From: UBA964 sp037444685
GTDB lineage: Bacteria; Pseudomonadota; Gammaproteobacteria; Steroidobacterales; Steroidobacteraceae
Assembly: GCA_037444685.1 (NCBI GenBank)
Contig: JBBILX010000004.1
Location: 211,418 to 275,417, forward strand
Length of the DNA: 64,000 nucleotides
Direction of reading: 5' to 3'
Made by a program: the position numbers and the translations under genes. Positions 49,761 through 59,204 of the stretch are shown in pieces. The first letter of the stretch is position 1, and each line of letters opens with the position of its first letter. The notes beneath the pieces were generated by a model. That model ran no database searches. It had not been told where the DNA came from and worked only from the letters and a program-made list of their open reading frames with translations.

Positions 49761-50633
49761 ATGACGCTCGACGAACGCAATTCTCCGCTCGCTCTTGCCC
49801 TGATGAAGATCCTGCGCCCGCTCGTGCGGATGCTGCTGCGCGCGGGCGTGACCTTCGACGACTTCGCGCTCATGTCGAAGCGCGCGTTCGTCGAGACGGC
49901 CGTGCGCGATCTGCCCTCACCGCCCGAGGTCAAGTCGATCGCGCGGGTCGCGATCGCGACCGGCCTGCCGCAGCGCGAGGTCGAGCGAATCCTCGCGAGT
50001 GCCGACGGCGGCGACCGTCGCGGCCCGAACATCGCCGCCGCGCTCGCCGAACTCGTGCAGCAGTGGCACACCGACCCCGCCTTCAGCGGACCGTACGGCG
50101 TGCCGCTCGAGCTCGACTTCGACGAGACACCGAAACGCAACTTCTGCGAACTCGTGCGACGTGTCACCGAAGAGATCCCGCCGCGCATGCTGCTCGATGA
50201 ACTGCTGGCGGCGGGGGCCGTCGAGCGCGCCGGTCCCGATCATTACAAGATCGTGACGCGGACCTTCGTGTTCCCGTCGACGATGACGCCGGGCATGTAC
50301 GACTACTTCGCGAACGTCATGACCGACCTCGCGAACACGGTCGAGCACAACATGCGCGAACACGTCGTACACAAGCGCATCGAGCGCTCGGTGTTCTCGG
50401 ACCGGCCGCTGACGGCGGCGCAGCTCGAGGCCTTCGAGGAGTTCGCGCGCAGCAAGGTGCCGGAGCTGATAGGCGAGCTCGATACCTGGCTCGCGCGCGC
50501 GGCGGCCGAGGCGCCGTCGCCGGGCGCCGAGCCGCTCATGGACGTCGGCATCAATGTCTTCCAGTTCGTCCGGGAACGAACGCCCGAACCGCCGCTCCAA
50601 ACGCTGTACCGGCCACGCGAAGCCCTGGGTTAG
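49761..50633 (+). CDS. Uncharacterised protein (DUF6502-like)
   Basis: A 290-residue soluble protein. Its N-terminal 'LMKILRPLVRMLLRAGVTFDDF' (in part) and 'KRAFVETAVRDL' are typical of an uncharacterised proteobacterial family that I recall as DUF6502. Helix-turn-helix-like character is possible in residues 50-90 ('VKSIARVAIATGLPQREVERI'). I use ATG 49761 because GAGGG lies seven bases before it; the ATG at 49755 is also in frame. It lies 10 bases after pyrF and 7 before the efflux adaptor, so it may be cotranscribed with both. Function unknown. Confidence 0.75.
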   Translation: MTLDERNSPLALALMKILRPLVRMLLRAGVTFDDFALMSKRAFVETAVRDLPSPPEVKSIARVAIATGLPQREVERILASADGGDRRGPNIAAALAELVQQWHTDPAFSGPYGVPLELDFDETPKRNFCELVRRVTEEIPPRMLLDELLAAGAVERAGPDHYKIVTRTFVFPSTMTPGMYDYFANVMTDLANTVEHNMREHVVHKRIERSVFSDRPLTAAQLEAFEEFARSKVPELIGELDTWLARAAAEAPSPGAEPLMDVGINVFQFVRERTPEPPLQTLYRPREALG

Positions 50634-50640
50634 TCTCGAA

Positions 50641-51861
50641 ATGATGACCGTCTCGAATCCACGGTGCGGACGCCGCGCCGGTGCCCTTCTGTCCCTCACG
50701 GTCGGCCTGCTGCTGCTCGCCGCCTGTGGTGGTGACGCCCCTCCACTCGACGCGCCCGCTGGCCGACCGGGTATGTCGCCCGCCGGTGCGCCGGGTCGCG
50801 CCGAAGGCGCGCCGGGCGGCGGTCCTCCCGGGGTCCCGGGGACCGCCGGCGGGCGCGGCGGCCCCGGCGGGCCGCCGCTGCCGGTCGTGACCCAGCTCCC
50901 CGAGCGGGTGCCGCTCGGGCAGGAGATCGAGGCAGTCGGCACGGCGCTCGCCAACGAGTCGGTCGAGGCGACGGCCAAGAGCGCGAACCGCATCGAGGCG
51001 ATCCGCTTCGCCGAGGGTCAGCGCGTGGCCAAGGGCGCGGTGCTGGTGGAGCTCGACCGCGCGCAGGCGGCCGCCGAACTGGCCGAGGCCGAGGCCAATC
51101 TCGCCGAGGCGCGCCGGCAGCTGCGCCGCGGCCAGGACCTCGAGCTCACGCAGGCGCTCTCGCGCGCCCAGCTCGACCAGTTGCAGACGGCGGTCTCGAC
51201 CGCGGAGGCGCGCGTCGCCGCGGCGCGCGCCCGCCTCGAGGACACGGTGATCCGGGCGCCGTTCGCGGGCCGCACCGGTTTCCGGCGCGTCAGCGTCGGG
51301 GGCCTCGTCAACGCCGGCACCGTGATCACGACGCTCGACGACACCTCGGTCATCAAGCTCGAGTTCACTGTGCCGCAGAGCTTCATCGGCGAACTCGCCC
51401 CCGGGCTGCCGGTGTTCGCGCGCGTCGATGGCCTTGGGGCGCGCGAGTTCGAGGGCCGCGTCGCGACGATCGACTCACGCATCGATCCGGTGACGCGCGC
51501 GATCGCAGTGCGCGCCGAGATCCCGAACGCCGACGGCACGCTCAAGCCCGGCATGTTCATGAGCGTGCGGCTGCGCGGCCGCGAGTTGCCGACGCTGGTC
51601 CTGCCCGAGCAGGCGATCGCGCCCGAGGAGGGCCGCAGCTACGTCTTCGTGGTCGAGGACGGCCGCGCGAGGCGGCGCGAGGTCCGCACCGGTCTGCGCC
51701 GACCCGGACTCGTCGCGATCGTCGCCGGGCTCGAGGGCAACGAGCGCGTGATCGTCGACGGCACGTTCCGCGCGCGCGACGGCGCACCCGTCATCGACTC
51801 CAGCGCGGGCGGCGCGCCGGGTCGGCCGGCCGCCGCGGCACCGCCGGGCGCTCGGTCATGA
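50641..51861 (+). CDS. RND efflux periplasmic adaptor (membrane fusion lipoprotein)
   Basis: A 406-residue lipoprotein with lipobox LLAAC followed by an unusually long glycine- and proline-rich linker (about residues 40-80). It then shows the barrel-sandwich hybrid domain ('RIEAIRFAEGQRVAKGAVLVELD', in two parts), an alpha-hairpin ('LAEAEANLAEARRQLRR') and the beta-barrel ('GLVNAGTVITTLDD'). Its stop overlaps the start of the permease (ATGA). It links the permease to an outer-membrane channel, which is not encoded in the window. Confidence 0.93.
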   Translation: MMTVSNPRCGRRAGALLSLTVGLLLLAACGGDAPPLDAPAGRPGMSPAGAPGRAEGAPGGGPPGVPGTAGGRGGPGGPPLPVVTQLPERVPLGQEIEAVGTALANESVEATAKSANRIEAIRFAEGQRVAKGAVLVELDRAQAAAELAEAEANLAEARRQLRRGQDLELTQALSRAQLDQLQTAVSTAEARVAAARARLEDTVIRAPFAGRTGFRRVSVGGLVNAGTVITTLDDTSVIKLEFTVPQSFIGELAPGLPVFARVDGLGAREFEGRVATIDSRIDPVTRAIAVRAEIPNADGTLKPGMFMSVRLRGRELPTLVLPEQAIAPEEGRSYVFVVEDGRARRREVRTGLRRPGLVAIVAGLEGNERVIVDGTFRARDGAPVIDSSAGGAPGRPAAAAPPGARS

Positions 51862-54800
51862 CGCTGTCCGAGTTCTGCATCCGCCGCCCCGTCTTCGCGA
51901 CGGTGCTGTCGGCGCTGCTCGTGATCTTCGGCCTCGTCTCGCTCGAGCGGCTGCAGGTGCGCGAGTATCCGGACATCAGCCGTCCGGTCGTCTCGATCAC
52001 GACGACCTACCGCGGCGCGTCGGCCGCGATCGTCGAGAACAAGATCACACAGGCGATCGAGGAGCGCGTCGGCGGCATCGACGGCATCGTCAAGCTCGAG
52101 TCTGACAGCGCCGACGAGCGCTCGAGCATCCGCATCGAGTTCGACGCGACGCGCGACATCGACGACGCGGCCAACGACGTCCGCGACCGCGTCGCCCGTG
52201 TCGTCGCGACGCTGCCGCCGGAGGCCGATCCGCCGCAGATCACCAAGGCCGACGCGATGGCCGAGTCGGTGATGTTCCTGAACTTCAAGGCCGAGGGCCT
52301 CACGCCGCTCGAGGTCACCGACTACGCCGAGCGCTACATCGTCGACCGGTTGTCTGTGGTTCCGGGCGTCGCGCGCGTCAGTGTGTTCGGCGGGCGCCGC
52401 GCCGCGATGCGCATCTGGATTGACCGCCAGGCGCTGGCCGCGCGCGGCCTGACGGTCGGCGATATCGAGAACGCGCTGCGGCGCGAGAACGTGCTGCTGC
52501 CCGCCGGCCGGATCGAATCGACGCAGCGCGAGTTCTCGCTGCGCACCGAGGTCGGACTCGACACTGTCGAGGACTTCCGCAACCTCGTGATCGCGCGCGG
52601 CGCCGATGGGCACCTCGTGCGCCTCGGCGAAGTCGCCCGGGTCGGACTCGGGGCCGAGAACGACCGCACGCTGCTGCGCACCAACGGTGTGTCGGGCGTC
52701 GGCATCGGCATCGAGGCGCAGTCGAAGGCCAACGTGCTCGAGATCGTCCGCGGAGTCCGTGCCGAGGTCGAGCGGATACAGCCGTCGCTGCCGCCGGGCG
52801 CCTCGCTGCTGATCAACGTCGACAACGGCGTCGCGATCGAGGCTGCGCTGCGCGAGGTGCTGATCGCGGTCGTGTTCGCCTTCGGCGGCGTGCTGATCGT
52901 GATCTTCGGCTTCCTCGGCACGCTGCGCAGCACGCTGATCCCGGCGGTGACGATCCCCGTGTCGGTGATCGCCGCGGCCATGGTCATGTATGCGCTCGGC
53001 TACTCGATCAATGTGCTGACGCTGCTCGGCCTCGTGCTCGCAATCGGTCTCGTCGTCGACGACGCGATCGTCGTGCTCGAGAACATCCACCGGCGTGCCG
53101 AACTCGGCGAGCCGCCGATCGTCGCGGCCGTCAACGGCAGCCGCGAGATCGGCTTCGCGGTGATCGCCACGACGCTGACGCTCGCCGCCGTGTTCGTGCC
53201 GATCAGCTTCCTGCCCGGCGACGTCGGCCGGCTGTTCCGCGAGTTCGGCCTGACGCTGGCCGCGGCGGTCATGTTCTCGGCCTTCGTCGCGCTGACGCTG
53301 ACGCCGATGATGGCCTCGAGGCTGCCGCCCGAGGACCGCAGCACGCACGCCGGCTTCGCGCGGCGCATCGAGGCGTTCTTTGACCGGCTCGCCGCGGCCT
53401 ACGGTCGCCGGCTGCGCTCGCTGATCCGTCGGCCCTGGCTGATCGTCGCCGGTGTCGTCGGCCTGTCGGCGCTCGCCGCGCTGACCTACCGCTCGATCCC
53501 CGAGGAGTTCTCGCCGAGCGCGGACCAGGGGCGCGTGTTCATCGCGATCACGGGTCCCGAGGGAGCGAGCTTCGAGTTCACCGAGGATTACGGCGCTCGC
53601 GTCGAGGAGATCGTCCGGCGCGAGATGGAGAAGGGCGACATCCAGCGCGCCACGCTGCGCATGCCCGGCGGTTTCGGCGCCGACGCGGCCGGCGCCGCCA
53701 ACACGGCGCGCATCATCATGGTGCTGACCGACTGGTCGGAGCGCGAGCGCAGCGCCCGCGACATCGCCAACTCGCTGCGCGGCGAACTGATGAAGCTGCC
53801 CGGCGTGCGCGCGGTACCGATCCTGCCGACCAGCCTGCGCGGCGGTTTCGGCGCGCCCGTGCAGGCCGTGCTCGGCGGCCCCGACTACGAGAAGCTCGCC
53901 GAGTGGTCGGCGAAGCTCACGGCGCTCGCCGAGAAGAATCCCGGGCTGCGCAGCGTCGACAACGGCTGGAAGGCGAGCAAGCCGCAGATACGCGTCGCGA
54001 TCGACCGCGATCTCGCGGCCGACCTCGGCGTCTCGCTGCAGAATGTCGGCCGCACGCTCGAGACCGTGCTCGGCTCGCGCATCGTCACGACGTTCATCGA
54101 CCGCGGCCGCGAGTACAACGTGATCCTGCAGGGCAGCGACGAGCAGCGCGCGACCGTCACCGATCTGACCAACATCCAGGTGCGCTCGGAGCGCAGCGGC
54201 CAGCTGATCCCGCTCGCGAACCTCGTGCGCCTGACCGAGACGGCCGCGCCGACGCAGCTGTCGCGCTTCAACCGGCTGCGGGCCGTCGAGGTCGAGGCCG
54301 ATCTCGCGCCCGGCTACTCGCTCGGCGAGGCCGTCCGCTGGTTCGAGCAGACCGTCGAGCGCGAGCTGCCGCCCGAGGCGGTGCTGATGTGGGACGGCGA
54401 GGCCGGCGACTACGTGCGCAACACGGGCCAGCTCGCCTTCACGTTCCTGTTCGCGATCATGATCGTCTTCCTCGTGCTCGCCGCACAGTTCGAGAGCTTC
54501 GTGCACCCGGCGATCATCATGGTCACCGTGCCGCTCGCGCTGCTCGGCGCCGTGTTCGGACTGAAGCTCCACGGCATGAGCATCAACATCTTCAGCCAGA
54601 TTGCCGTGATCATGCTGATCGGCATCGCGGCCAAGAACGGTGTGCTGATCGTCGAGTTCGCCAACCAGCTCCGCGACCGCGGCGTCGAGTTCACCGAGGC
54701 CGTGATCGAGGCCTCGGTCACGCGCCTGCGGCCGGTGCTGATGACGAGCCTCTGCACGGCCTTCGGCGCGATCCCGTTCCTGCTCGCGACCGGCGCGGGC

Positions 54801-54986
54801 GCCGAGCAGCGCGAGCCGATCGGCGTCGTCGTCTTCTACGGCACGCTGGTCTCGGTGTTCCTGACGCTGTTCGTCGTGCCGGCGGTCTATTCGCTGGTCG
54901 CGCGGCGCACGAAGCCGAAGGAATACACGACGCGGCTCGTCGACCGGATGCTCGGCAACACCGGCAAGCCGGTGCCGGGCTCCTGA
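51858..54986 (+). CDS. RND family efflux transporter permease
   Basis: A proton-driven inner-membrane pump of 1042 residues with the standard RND layout: helix 1 at the N-terminus, two large periplasmic loops, and two six-helix bundles. The proton-relay aspartates in 'GLVVDDAIVVLENIHRR' lie near residue 400. The second bundle carries 'FVLAAQFESF'-like sequence ('VLAAQFESFVHP') and 'GIAAKNGVLIVEFANQLRD'. This resembles the multidrug (HAE-1) branch rather than the heavy-metal branch; substrates unknown. Coupled to the adaptor gene upstream. Confidence 0.95.
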   Translation: MTLSEFCIRRPVFATVLSALLVIFGLVSLERLQVREYPDISRPVVSITTTYRGASAAIVENKITQAIEERVGGIDGIVKLESDSADERSSIRIEFDATRDIDDAANDVRDRVARVVATLPPEADPPQITKADAMAESVMFLNFKAEGLTPLEVTDYAERYIVDRLSVVPGVARVSVFGGRRAAMRIWIDRQALAARGLTVGDIENALRRENVLLPAGRIESTQREFSLRTEVGLDTVEDFRNLVIARGADGHLVRLGEVARVGLGAENDRTLLRTNGVSGVGIGIEAQSKANVLEIVRGVRAEVERIQPSLPPGASLLINVDNGVAIEAALREVLIAVVFAFGGVLIVIFGFLGTLRSTLIPAVTIPVSVIAAAMVMYALGYSINVLTLLGLVLAIGLVVDDAIVVLENIHRRAELGEPPIVAAVNGSREIGFAVIATTLTLAAVFVPISFLPGDVGRLFREFGLTLAAAVMFSAFVALTLTPMMASRLPPEDRSTHAGFARRIEAFFDRLAAAYGRRLRSLIRRPWLIVAGVVGLSALAALTYRSIPEEFSPSADQGRVFIAITGPEGASFEFTEDYGARVEEIVRREMEKGDIQRATLRMPGGFGADAAGAANTARIIMVLTDWSERERSARDIANSLRGELMKLPGVRAVPILPTSLRGGFGAPVQAVLGGPDYEKLAEWSAKLTALAEKNPGLRSVDNGWKASKPQIRVAIDRDLAADLGVSLQNVGRTLETVLGSRIVTTFIDRGREYNVILQGSDEQRATVTDLTNIQVRSERSGQLIPLANLVRLTETAAPTQLSRFNRLRAVEVEADLAPGYSLGEAVRWFEQTVERELPPEAVLMWDGEAGDYVRNTGQLAFTFLFAIMIVFLVLAAQFESFVHPAIIMVTVPLALLGAVFGLKLHGMSINIFSQIAVIMLIGIAAKNGVLIVEFANQLRDRGVEFTEAVIEASVTRLRPVLMTSLCTAFGAIPFLLATGAGAEQREPIGVVVFYGTLVSVFLTLFVVPAVYSLVARRTKPKEYTTRLVDRMLGNTGKPVPGS

Positions 54987-55028
54987 GGCGGGCAGCGGCG
55001 CGCGGCTCGGCGCGGAGCGTGCAGGCGG

Positions 55029-55391
55029 TCAGCCGCCGGCAGACCGCTTCTTCAGGGCCGCGCGCGCCGCATCGACGAGCGTTGCTTCGGCGCTGACGCC
55101 TGGGTCGTCCGGCAGGCAGACGAGGGCGATCGGGCCGCCCGCCTGATACTGCGCCCAGGCGGACGCAGACACGGATGCGGCTCGGCGGTACTCGCGACCG
55201 TCGGGGCCGGTATAGACGAAAACCACGCGCTTGCGCTTCGATATGCCCCTGGCCTTGCCGGTAAGCTGCTTGCGCTCAACCGTGCCCGTCACCGGTACGC
55301 CGCGAACGGCCAGTCGCCGCAACTGTCGCCCACGCCAGAGCGCGCCGCCGGCGAAGCCGAGCACCACCAGCAAGCCGAATAGCCAGAACAC
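55029..55391 (-). CDS. DUF3592-like small membrane protein
   Basis: A 120-residue protein starting at GTG 55389-55391, with one N-terminal helix and a small beta domain containing 'GVPVTGTVERKQLTGK' and 'VVFVYTGPDGREYRR'. This is the pattern of DUF3592 proteins, which are of unknown function. It is convergent with the RND gene and lies downstream of the DUF4412-like gene. Confidence 0.65.
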   Translation of the reverse strand: MFWLFGLLVVLGFAGGALWRGRQLRRLAVRGVPVTGTVERKQLTGKARGISKRKRVVFVYTGPDGREYRRAASVSASAWAQYQAGGPIALVCLPDDPGVSAEATLVDAARAALKKRSAGG

Positions 55392-55442
55392 CCGAGACAG
55401 TCGCGCAATGCCCGGCGGCGACGGTGACCGCGCCCTAGGCGA

Positions 55443-56237
55443 TCAACTGCCGCCCATGCCCATGCCGGGACCCGGCATCGCCTGCTTCCTGTACCCGGCC
55501 GGGACCTCGAACATGGCTGCGGGAATCGATTCCTCGGTCCAGGACTTGAGTACCGTTTCCGTGCCGCGCGGGACGCCGTTCTCGATCGGGCGGACGCGCA
55601 CCGGGTAGCCGTTGATGGCGCTGCGCGCGGTTTCCGAGCCGGCGTTCGGTGCAGCGGCGGCGAGGCCCTCGAAAGCCTCGGCGAGGTTCCTGAACGTTTT
55701 CTGGAAATCCTCCTTGCCGGGCAGCGAGCTGAACGGCACCACGCAGACTTCCTCGTACACCTCGCCATCTCGCAGCATCTGCCAGATCCGGCACTTGCGG
55801 CCCTCAACCGTGTCGCTCTTGCCCGTATCGCGTGAGGTGTAGACCTTATTCTTTGGCGGCGTGCCGAGACCTGCCATGTTGCCGCCCATCATTTTCTCCA
55901 TCATCTCGCGCTGCTGCGGCGGCATCTTCGCCAGCCGCTCCTGCATCTGTGACATCGCGGCGTTGGCCTGGTTTGCATAGCCCTGCATGGTCGCCCTGTC
56001 GAGCTCTCGATAGCTCTTTCGCCTGTCGTCGATCACGTAGATCGTCGAACCCTTGAGCAGCATCGCGCCACTCCTGCCGCTGTTGACTCGCACATTACCG
56101 TCCTGAACGAGGACGACCGCCGGTGCGCCATCGACTCTCTTCGTCGCGATGTCGCGGTCGACGGTCTCGATACGGACGCCGGCGGCGGCGGTCGCGCACA
56201 CCAGGGTGGCGGCGATCGCGAACGGAATCGTCTTCAT
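55443..56237 (-). CDS. Exported DUF4412-like protein
   Basis: A 264-residue protein with a signal peptide ('TAAAGVRIE'). A beta-rich first part ('VLVQDGNVRVNSG', 'STIYVIDDRRKSY') leads to a Met/Gln-rich amphipathic stretch ('MQERLAKMPPQQREMMEKMM') and then 'GRKCRIWQMLRDGEVYEEVCVV', which resembles the DUF4412 family. A strong AAGGAG precedes the ATG. It follows the OmpA-like lipoprotein gene by 17 bases and is probably cotranscribed. Function unknown. Confidence 0.7.
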   Translation of the reverse strand: MKTIPFAIAATLVCATAAAGVRIETVDRDIATKRVDGAPAVVLVQDGNVRVNSGRSGAMLLKGSTIYVIDDRRKSYRELDRATMQGYANQANAAMSQMQERLAKMPPQQREMMEKMMGGNMAGLGTPPKNKVYTSRDTGKSDTVEGRKCRIWQMLRDGEVYEEVCVVPFSSLPGKEDFQKTFRNLAEAFEGLAAAAPNAGSETARSAINGYPVRVRPIENGVPRGTETVLKSWTEESIPAAMFEVPAGYRKQAMPGPGMGMGGS

Positions 56238-56254
56238 GTGCCTTCTCCTTCGGA

Positions 56255-57349
56255 TCAGGGAATCTTGACCAGTTCCACGCGCCGGTTCTTCGCGCGCCCC
56301 TCTTCAGTCGAGTTGTCGGCGATGGGCTTGTCCGGGCCGAAGCCGCTCGAGCGCAGCCGCGCCGGATCGACGCCGAGACCGACCAGCGCGCCGAGCACGG
56401 TGCGGGCGCGCGCCGCTGCGAGCTCGCGGTTGCGTGCCGCGCTGCCCGTGCTGTCGGTGTGGCCCTCGATCGACAGCTTCAGTGCCGGGTCGGACACGAG
56501 CAGCTTGTGGATCTCGTCGATCACCGGCTGCGAATCGGCGCGCAGCGTCGCCTTGTCGACGTCGAAGTTGATGTACAGCGCCACTCGACCCTGCTCGTCC
56601 AGCGCCTTTCTCATCGCCGCCGCGTCGAGGAAACCGAGCGCCGACTGCATGGCCTGCTTTTCGAGCACCGTCACGAATCCGAGCAGCGGCACGGTGCCGC
56701 CGGCGCTGATGTGGATCCAGTACTCCTTGTCGGGCGTGCGGATCAGGTAACTGTAGTGCTCGGCGTCCGGCACGGGCGGGGCCGCGTTCCAGTACCGTTC
56801 GACCGCCTCGCGTCCGCCTGCACTCTGCAGCAGCTCGTCGTTGAACTGTGTCGTACTGATGCGGCGGCCGCCGAGGCTCGTGATTGCATTCTCGTAGTTG
56901 CGATGGAACTCGATCGCCGAGTAGCGGCGGCCCGATTCCGAGAACTCGAGGTTGTAACGACCCAAGGCGAGCTTCCCCTCGAGCGGTACCAGGCGGTTGC
57001 TGGCGATGAACCAGTGCCGATCGAACGGCTTCTGCGCGTCAGGACCCTTCAGTTCGTTCGCCAGACCCTCCGGGTCCTTGAAGAACGGGAACGGCGGCAG
57101 CGAGGCGGTCGTGATCGGCACGCTGGCGAGGTCGAACTCGGCGCCGGACCGCGGCGGCGTGGCCGTCGCATCCGGCATCGCGCCGGCCGTCGGCAGCTCC
57201 GTCGCGACCGGCAGACTGGCGGGTTCCGCCGGCATCGCCCGCCCTGCCGCTTCCTCGGCCGCGCGGCGCTGATCCGCATCTGAGCCGCCGGAGCAGGCCG
57301 AGAGCGCGAGGCTCGCCAGCGCCAGGCATGCGACACGATTCCGATTCAA
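56255..57349 (-). CDS. OmpA-like peptidoglycan-associated lipoprotein (minus-strand member of divergent pair)
   Basis: A 364-residue lipoprotein with lipobox LSAC. A proline- and alanine-rich linker and a domain of unknown type (about residues 75-230) precede an OmpA-like peptidoglycan-binding domain. That domain contains 'INFDVDKATLRADS', 'IEGHTDSTGSAARN' and 'SSGFGPDKPIADN...NRRVEL'. I use the TTG at 57347-57349 because GGAGGAG lies nine bases upstream and the lipoprotein signal then begins properly. It is divergent from a second OmpA-like lipoprotein. Confidence 0.85.
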   Translation of the reverse strand: MNRNRVACLALASLALSACSGGSDADQRRAAEEAAGRAMPAEPASLPVATELPTAGAMPDATATPPRSGAEFDLASVPITTASLPPFPFFKDPEGLANELKGPDAQKPFDRHWFIASNRLVPLEGKLALGRYNLEFSESGRRYSAIEFHRNYENAITSLGGRRISTTQFNDELLQSAGGREAVERYWNAAPPVPDAEHYSYLIRTPDKEYWIHISAGGTVPLLGFVTVLEKQAMQSALGFLDAAAMRKALDEQGRVALYINFDVDKATLRADSQPVIDEIHKLLVSDPALKLSIEGHTDSTGSAARNRELAAARARTVLGALVGLGVDPARLRSSGFGPDKPIADNSTEEGRAKNRRVELVKIP

Positions 57350-57500
57350 TGGCCGCTCCTCCCCAATTGAGTGCCCAATGTGCGCCACGGATCACCCTTC
57401 TTGCAATGGCTCCTGCGCTGGCGGCGCGGGCTAGGCGCGGGCACAAACGGAGAGTACAGTGTTTGCAGGCGGTCCGGCGGTTGGCAACAGGGGCTCACAG

Positions 57501-59174
57501 ATGTTGCGGATTGCGGCAGCGCCCGCAGCGGGGCTTTGCGTCTGCGCAATGCTGGCGGCGTGTGGCTCGGCGGAGCAGCCGGCTTCGCCCGACGCCGCGG
57601 AACAACGGACCGAGCCATCGGCTGAACCAGTGCCTCGCGGGGCGCTCGGCGAGTTGCTCGAGCGCAATCGGCGCGAAGGCGAGGCCGCGGTTGCCGCTCC
57701 GCCGTCACCCCGCGCCGGCGACCCGCCCCAAGAAGACCCGCTGGCGCGCATGGCGGCGAGCAGCGATCCGAAGCAGCGCCAGATGGCAGAAGCCCTGGGC
57801 GCGATGCAGGATCTCGAACGCATCAACCGCGACCCGAACGCCACCGAGGCCGACAAGGCGGCCGCGCGCGAACGCATGCTGCAGGCTTCCATCAACACGG
57901 GTCGGCGCGATCGCAACGTGCGCCAGCCAGCGCTGAAGCTGCCTCCCGACTGGGCCGCCACCTACCGCGTCGAGCGCAACGCCAGGGAAGCCGAACTGCT
58001 GGTACAGGTCGGCGACATCGACAATCTCGGCTTCGGCTGGCCCCCCGACTTCGACCCGTTCGCGGGCAAGTCCACGCCCGTGCATGCCTTCCCCTGGGTG
58101 CCCGAAAGCGACGACCCGCCGGGCACGGACCGCATCATGGTCAATTCCGGCGCGCCACTGATCGTCAGCAACAAGGACGGCTACACGCGGGAGACCTACC
58201 GACCCGAGAACCTACCGGAGCCGCTGACGATCGAGTTCGATCCGCAGGCCGTGGCGATCAAGGCGGCGCTGCTGCAGCTGTTCGTCGACGATTTCCAGGC
58301 GCCCGTGATGAAGACGCGCTTCAGCGTCACGCTCGACGGCCGCCCGGCACCCGACATCGAAACGACCATCAACAAGCTCAACCAGACGGGGCCGATCGGC
58401 AAGCTGGTCACGATCAGGCTTTTGCCCGAGTATCTCGGCCTGCTGGCCGACGGCAAGCTGCAGATCCTGGTCGACGATCCGACGACCAAGGTCGGTGACG
58501 GCTTCGCGTTCGACTTCGCGCGACTGCTGATCAACCCCAAGGGCTTCGTCTACTCGGGCACGATTCGCGGCATCGTCATCGACGCGCAGAGCGAGGCGCC
58601 GATCACCGGCGCGGTCGCATCGGCCGGCAATGTGCGCCAGGCCACGACCAACGCAGACGGACGCTTCGAACTGCGCGAGGTGCCGGCCGGCCTCGTCGTC
58701 GTCACGGGTAGCCATCCCGACTACGTCACGGGCTCCGAGCAGAGCGACCTGCTCGCAGGCGAGGTACTCGATCTCGTCATCCGACTCGAGCGCGCGAAGA
58801 ACGACGATCTCGCCGAACGGCTCGAAACCGAGGGCAAGGTCGATCTCTATGGCATCTATTTCGACAGCGACAAGGCCGTGCTCAAGAGCGAGTCCGAGGC
58901 CACGCTGCGGCAGGTGCTGGCGCTGCTGAAGGACAAGCCGGCCCTGCGCATTGCAGTGGCCGGCCACACCGATTCGCAGGCCGCCGACGCCTACAACCTC
59001 GACCTGTCGAAGCGTCGTGCGCAGGCCGTGGTCGCGTGGCTCACGGCGCGTGGCGTCGCTGCATCGCGGCTCGTCGCGCAGGGCTTCGGCGAATCCCAGC
59101 CCGTCGCCGACAACGACAGCGTCGCGGGTCGCGCGCTCAACCGGCGCGTCGAGATCCGTGACCTGACGCGCTGA
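57501..59174 (+). CDS. OmpA-like lipoprotein with carboxypeptidase-regulatory-like domain
   Basis: A 557-residue lipoprotein with lipobox LAAC near residue 21. A charged region with predicted helices (about residues 40-140) is followed by a beta-rich middle and a carboxypeptidase-regulatory-like domain ('GTIRGIVIDAQSEAPITGA', 'TTNADGRFELREVPAG'). A C-terminal OmpA-like domain follows ('IYFDSDKAVLKSES', 'VAGHTDSQAADAYN', 'GFGESQPVADN'). The ATG at 57501 has AGGGG before it. It leads a three-gene plus-strand cluster with the next two genes; function unknown, probably envelope structure or sensing. Confidence 0.85.
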   Translation: MLRIAAAPAAGLCVCAMLAACGSAEQPASPDAAEQRTEPSAEPVPRGALGELLERNRREGEAAVAAPPSPRAGDPPQEDPLARMAASSDPKQRQMAEALGAMQDLERINRDPNATEADKAAARERMLQASINTGRRDRNVRQPALKLPPDWAATYRVERNAREAELLVQVGDIDNLGFGWPPDFDPFAGKSTPVHAFPWVPESDDPPGTDRIMVNSGAPLIVSNKDGYTRETYRPENLPEPLTIEFDPQAVAIKAALLQLFVDDFQAPVMKTRFSVTLDGRPAPDIETTINKLNQTGPIGKLVTIRLLPEYLGLLADGKLQILVDDPTTKVGDGFAFDFARLLINPKGFVYSGTIRGIVIDAQSEAPITGAVASAGNVRQATTNADGRFELREVPAGLVVVTGSHPDYVTGSEQSDLLAGEVLDLVIRLERAKNDDLAERLETEGKVDLYGIYFDSDKAVLKSESEATLRQVLALLKDKPALRIAVAGHTDSQAADAYNLDLSKRRAQAVVAWLTARGVAASRLVAQGFGESQPVADNDSVAGRALNRRVEIRDLTR

Positions 59175-59204
59175 CGCCACCGCCGTTTCTGGGGAGACTG
59201 ACAG

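Noticed and set aside
51639..54572. 977-codon minus-strand open frame opposite the RND permease
   Set aside because: Antisense shadow with no recognisable domain or start signal.
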